The notes below the pieces were generated by a model. The model did not search any database, had not been told where the DNA came from, and saw only the letters and a program-made list of their open reading frames with translations. The position numbers and the translations under genes were made by a program. Below, in pieces: positions 12,534 to 12,603 of a DNA stretch of 12,603 bases. The number at the start of each line of letters is the position of its first letter. Positions within the stretch are counted from its first letter, which is position 1. The stretch is from JAAFJT01 sp043772905 (GTDB taxonomy: Bacteria > Bacteroidota > Bacteroidia > Chitinophagales > Saprospiraceae), in NCBI GenBank assembly GCA_043772905.1, contig JAYVFS010000139.1, positions 1 to 12,603 on the forward strand. The letters are read 5' to 3'.

Positions 12534-12603
12534 CTAAGCAGCAATTCTGTAATTAAGTTCGGGTATATCGGGATGCTGTTGAATCCTGAAATAATCGACA
12601 TCT
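12534..12603 (-). CDS. C-terminal end of an unidentified gene (partial)
   Basis: Reading into the window on the minus strand, one frame is open for 22 codons and ends DVDYFRIQQHPDIPELNYRIAA followed by TAG. Residue composition is protein-like and the frame is the only sensible one, but the piece is too short to identify. It would lie 53 bases upstream of the methionine aminopeptidase gene on the same strand. Confidence 0.4.
   Translation of the reverse strand, partial: DVDYFRIQQHPDIPELNYRIAA

Overview
The window looks like a stretch of a Bacteroidota chromosome. It is AT-rich, genes are not preceded by clear Shine-Dalgarno sequences, and several intergenic gaps carry the Bacteroidota-type -7 box TAnnTTTG. 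The metabolic proteins also read as Bacteroidota-like. This placement is inferred from style and not from a database match.

The backbone is a reductive pyrimidine (or hydantoin) degradation locus on the minus strand. From upstream to downstream it holds an NCS1-family nucleobase/hydantoin permease (10830-9379), dihydropyrimidinase (6849-5458), a beta-ureidopropionase-like nitrilase (4516-3650) and the PreT-type subunit of dihydropyrimidine dehydrogenase (3520-2168). PreT's usual partner PreA is not in the window. A beta-carbonic anhydrase (10983-11612, plus strand) is divergent from the permease. A type I methionine aminopeptidase (12480-11716) converges on it across a strong bidirectional terminator. 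A 22-codon C-terminal fragment of another gene sits at the right edge.

Three accessory cassettes lie between the catabolic genes, all on the same strand. (1) A Septu/PtuAB-like defence pair sits between permease and dihydropyrimidinase: a DUF4145/HEPN-like plus AAA ATPase fusion (9326-7809) and an HNH nuclease (7803-6859). (2) A small nuclease-toxin-like and immunity-like pair sits between dihydropyrimidinase and the nitrilase (5388-4598), with its own promoter and terminator. (3) A retron operon lies downstream of preT (2035-74): a phosphoribosyltransferase-domain protein, a winged-helix protein, a well-formed msr-msd ncRNA (about 900-684), and a reverse transcriptase that stops right after motif B and lacks the YxDD box.

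The most unusual signal ignores gene boundaries. A short motif, ATACTGAGGGGG, occurs eight times with its core ACTGAGGGGG exact, plus one copy with a G fewer, between 2302 and 11696. It lies in coding sequence, over a stop codon and beside a terminator. Chance predicts about 0.02 copies of the 10-mer core. It is absent from the retron cassette. It behaves like a genome-wide iterated sequence, such as an uptake sequence, a Chi-like or polarity signal, or a micro-repeat.
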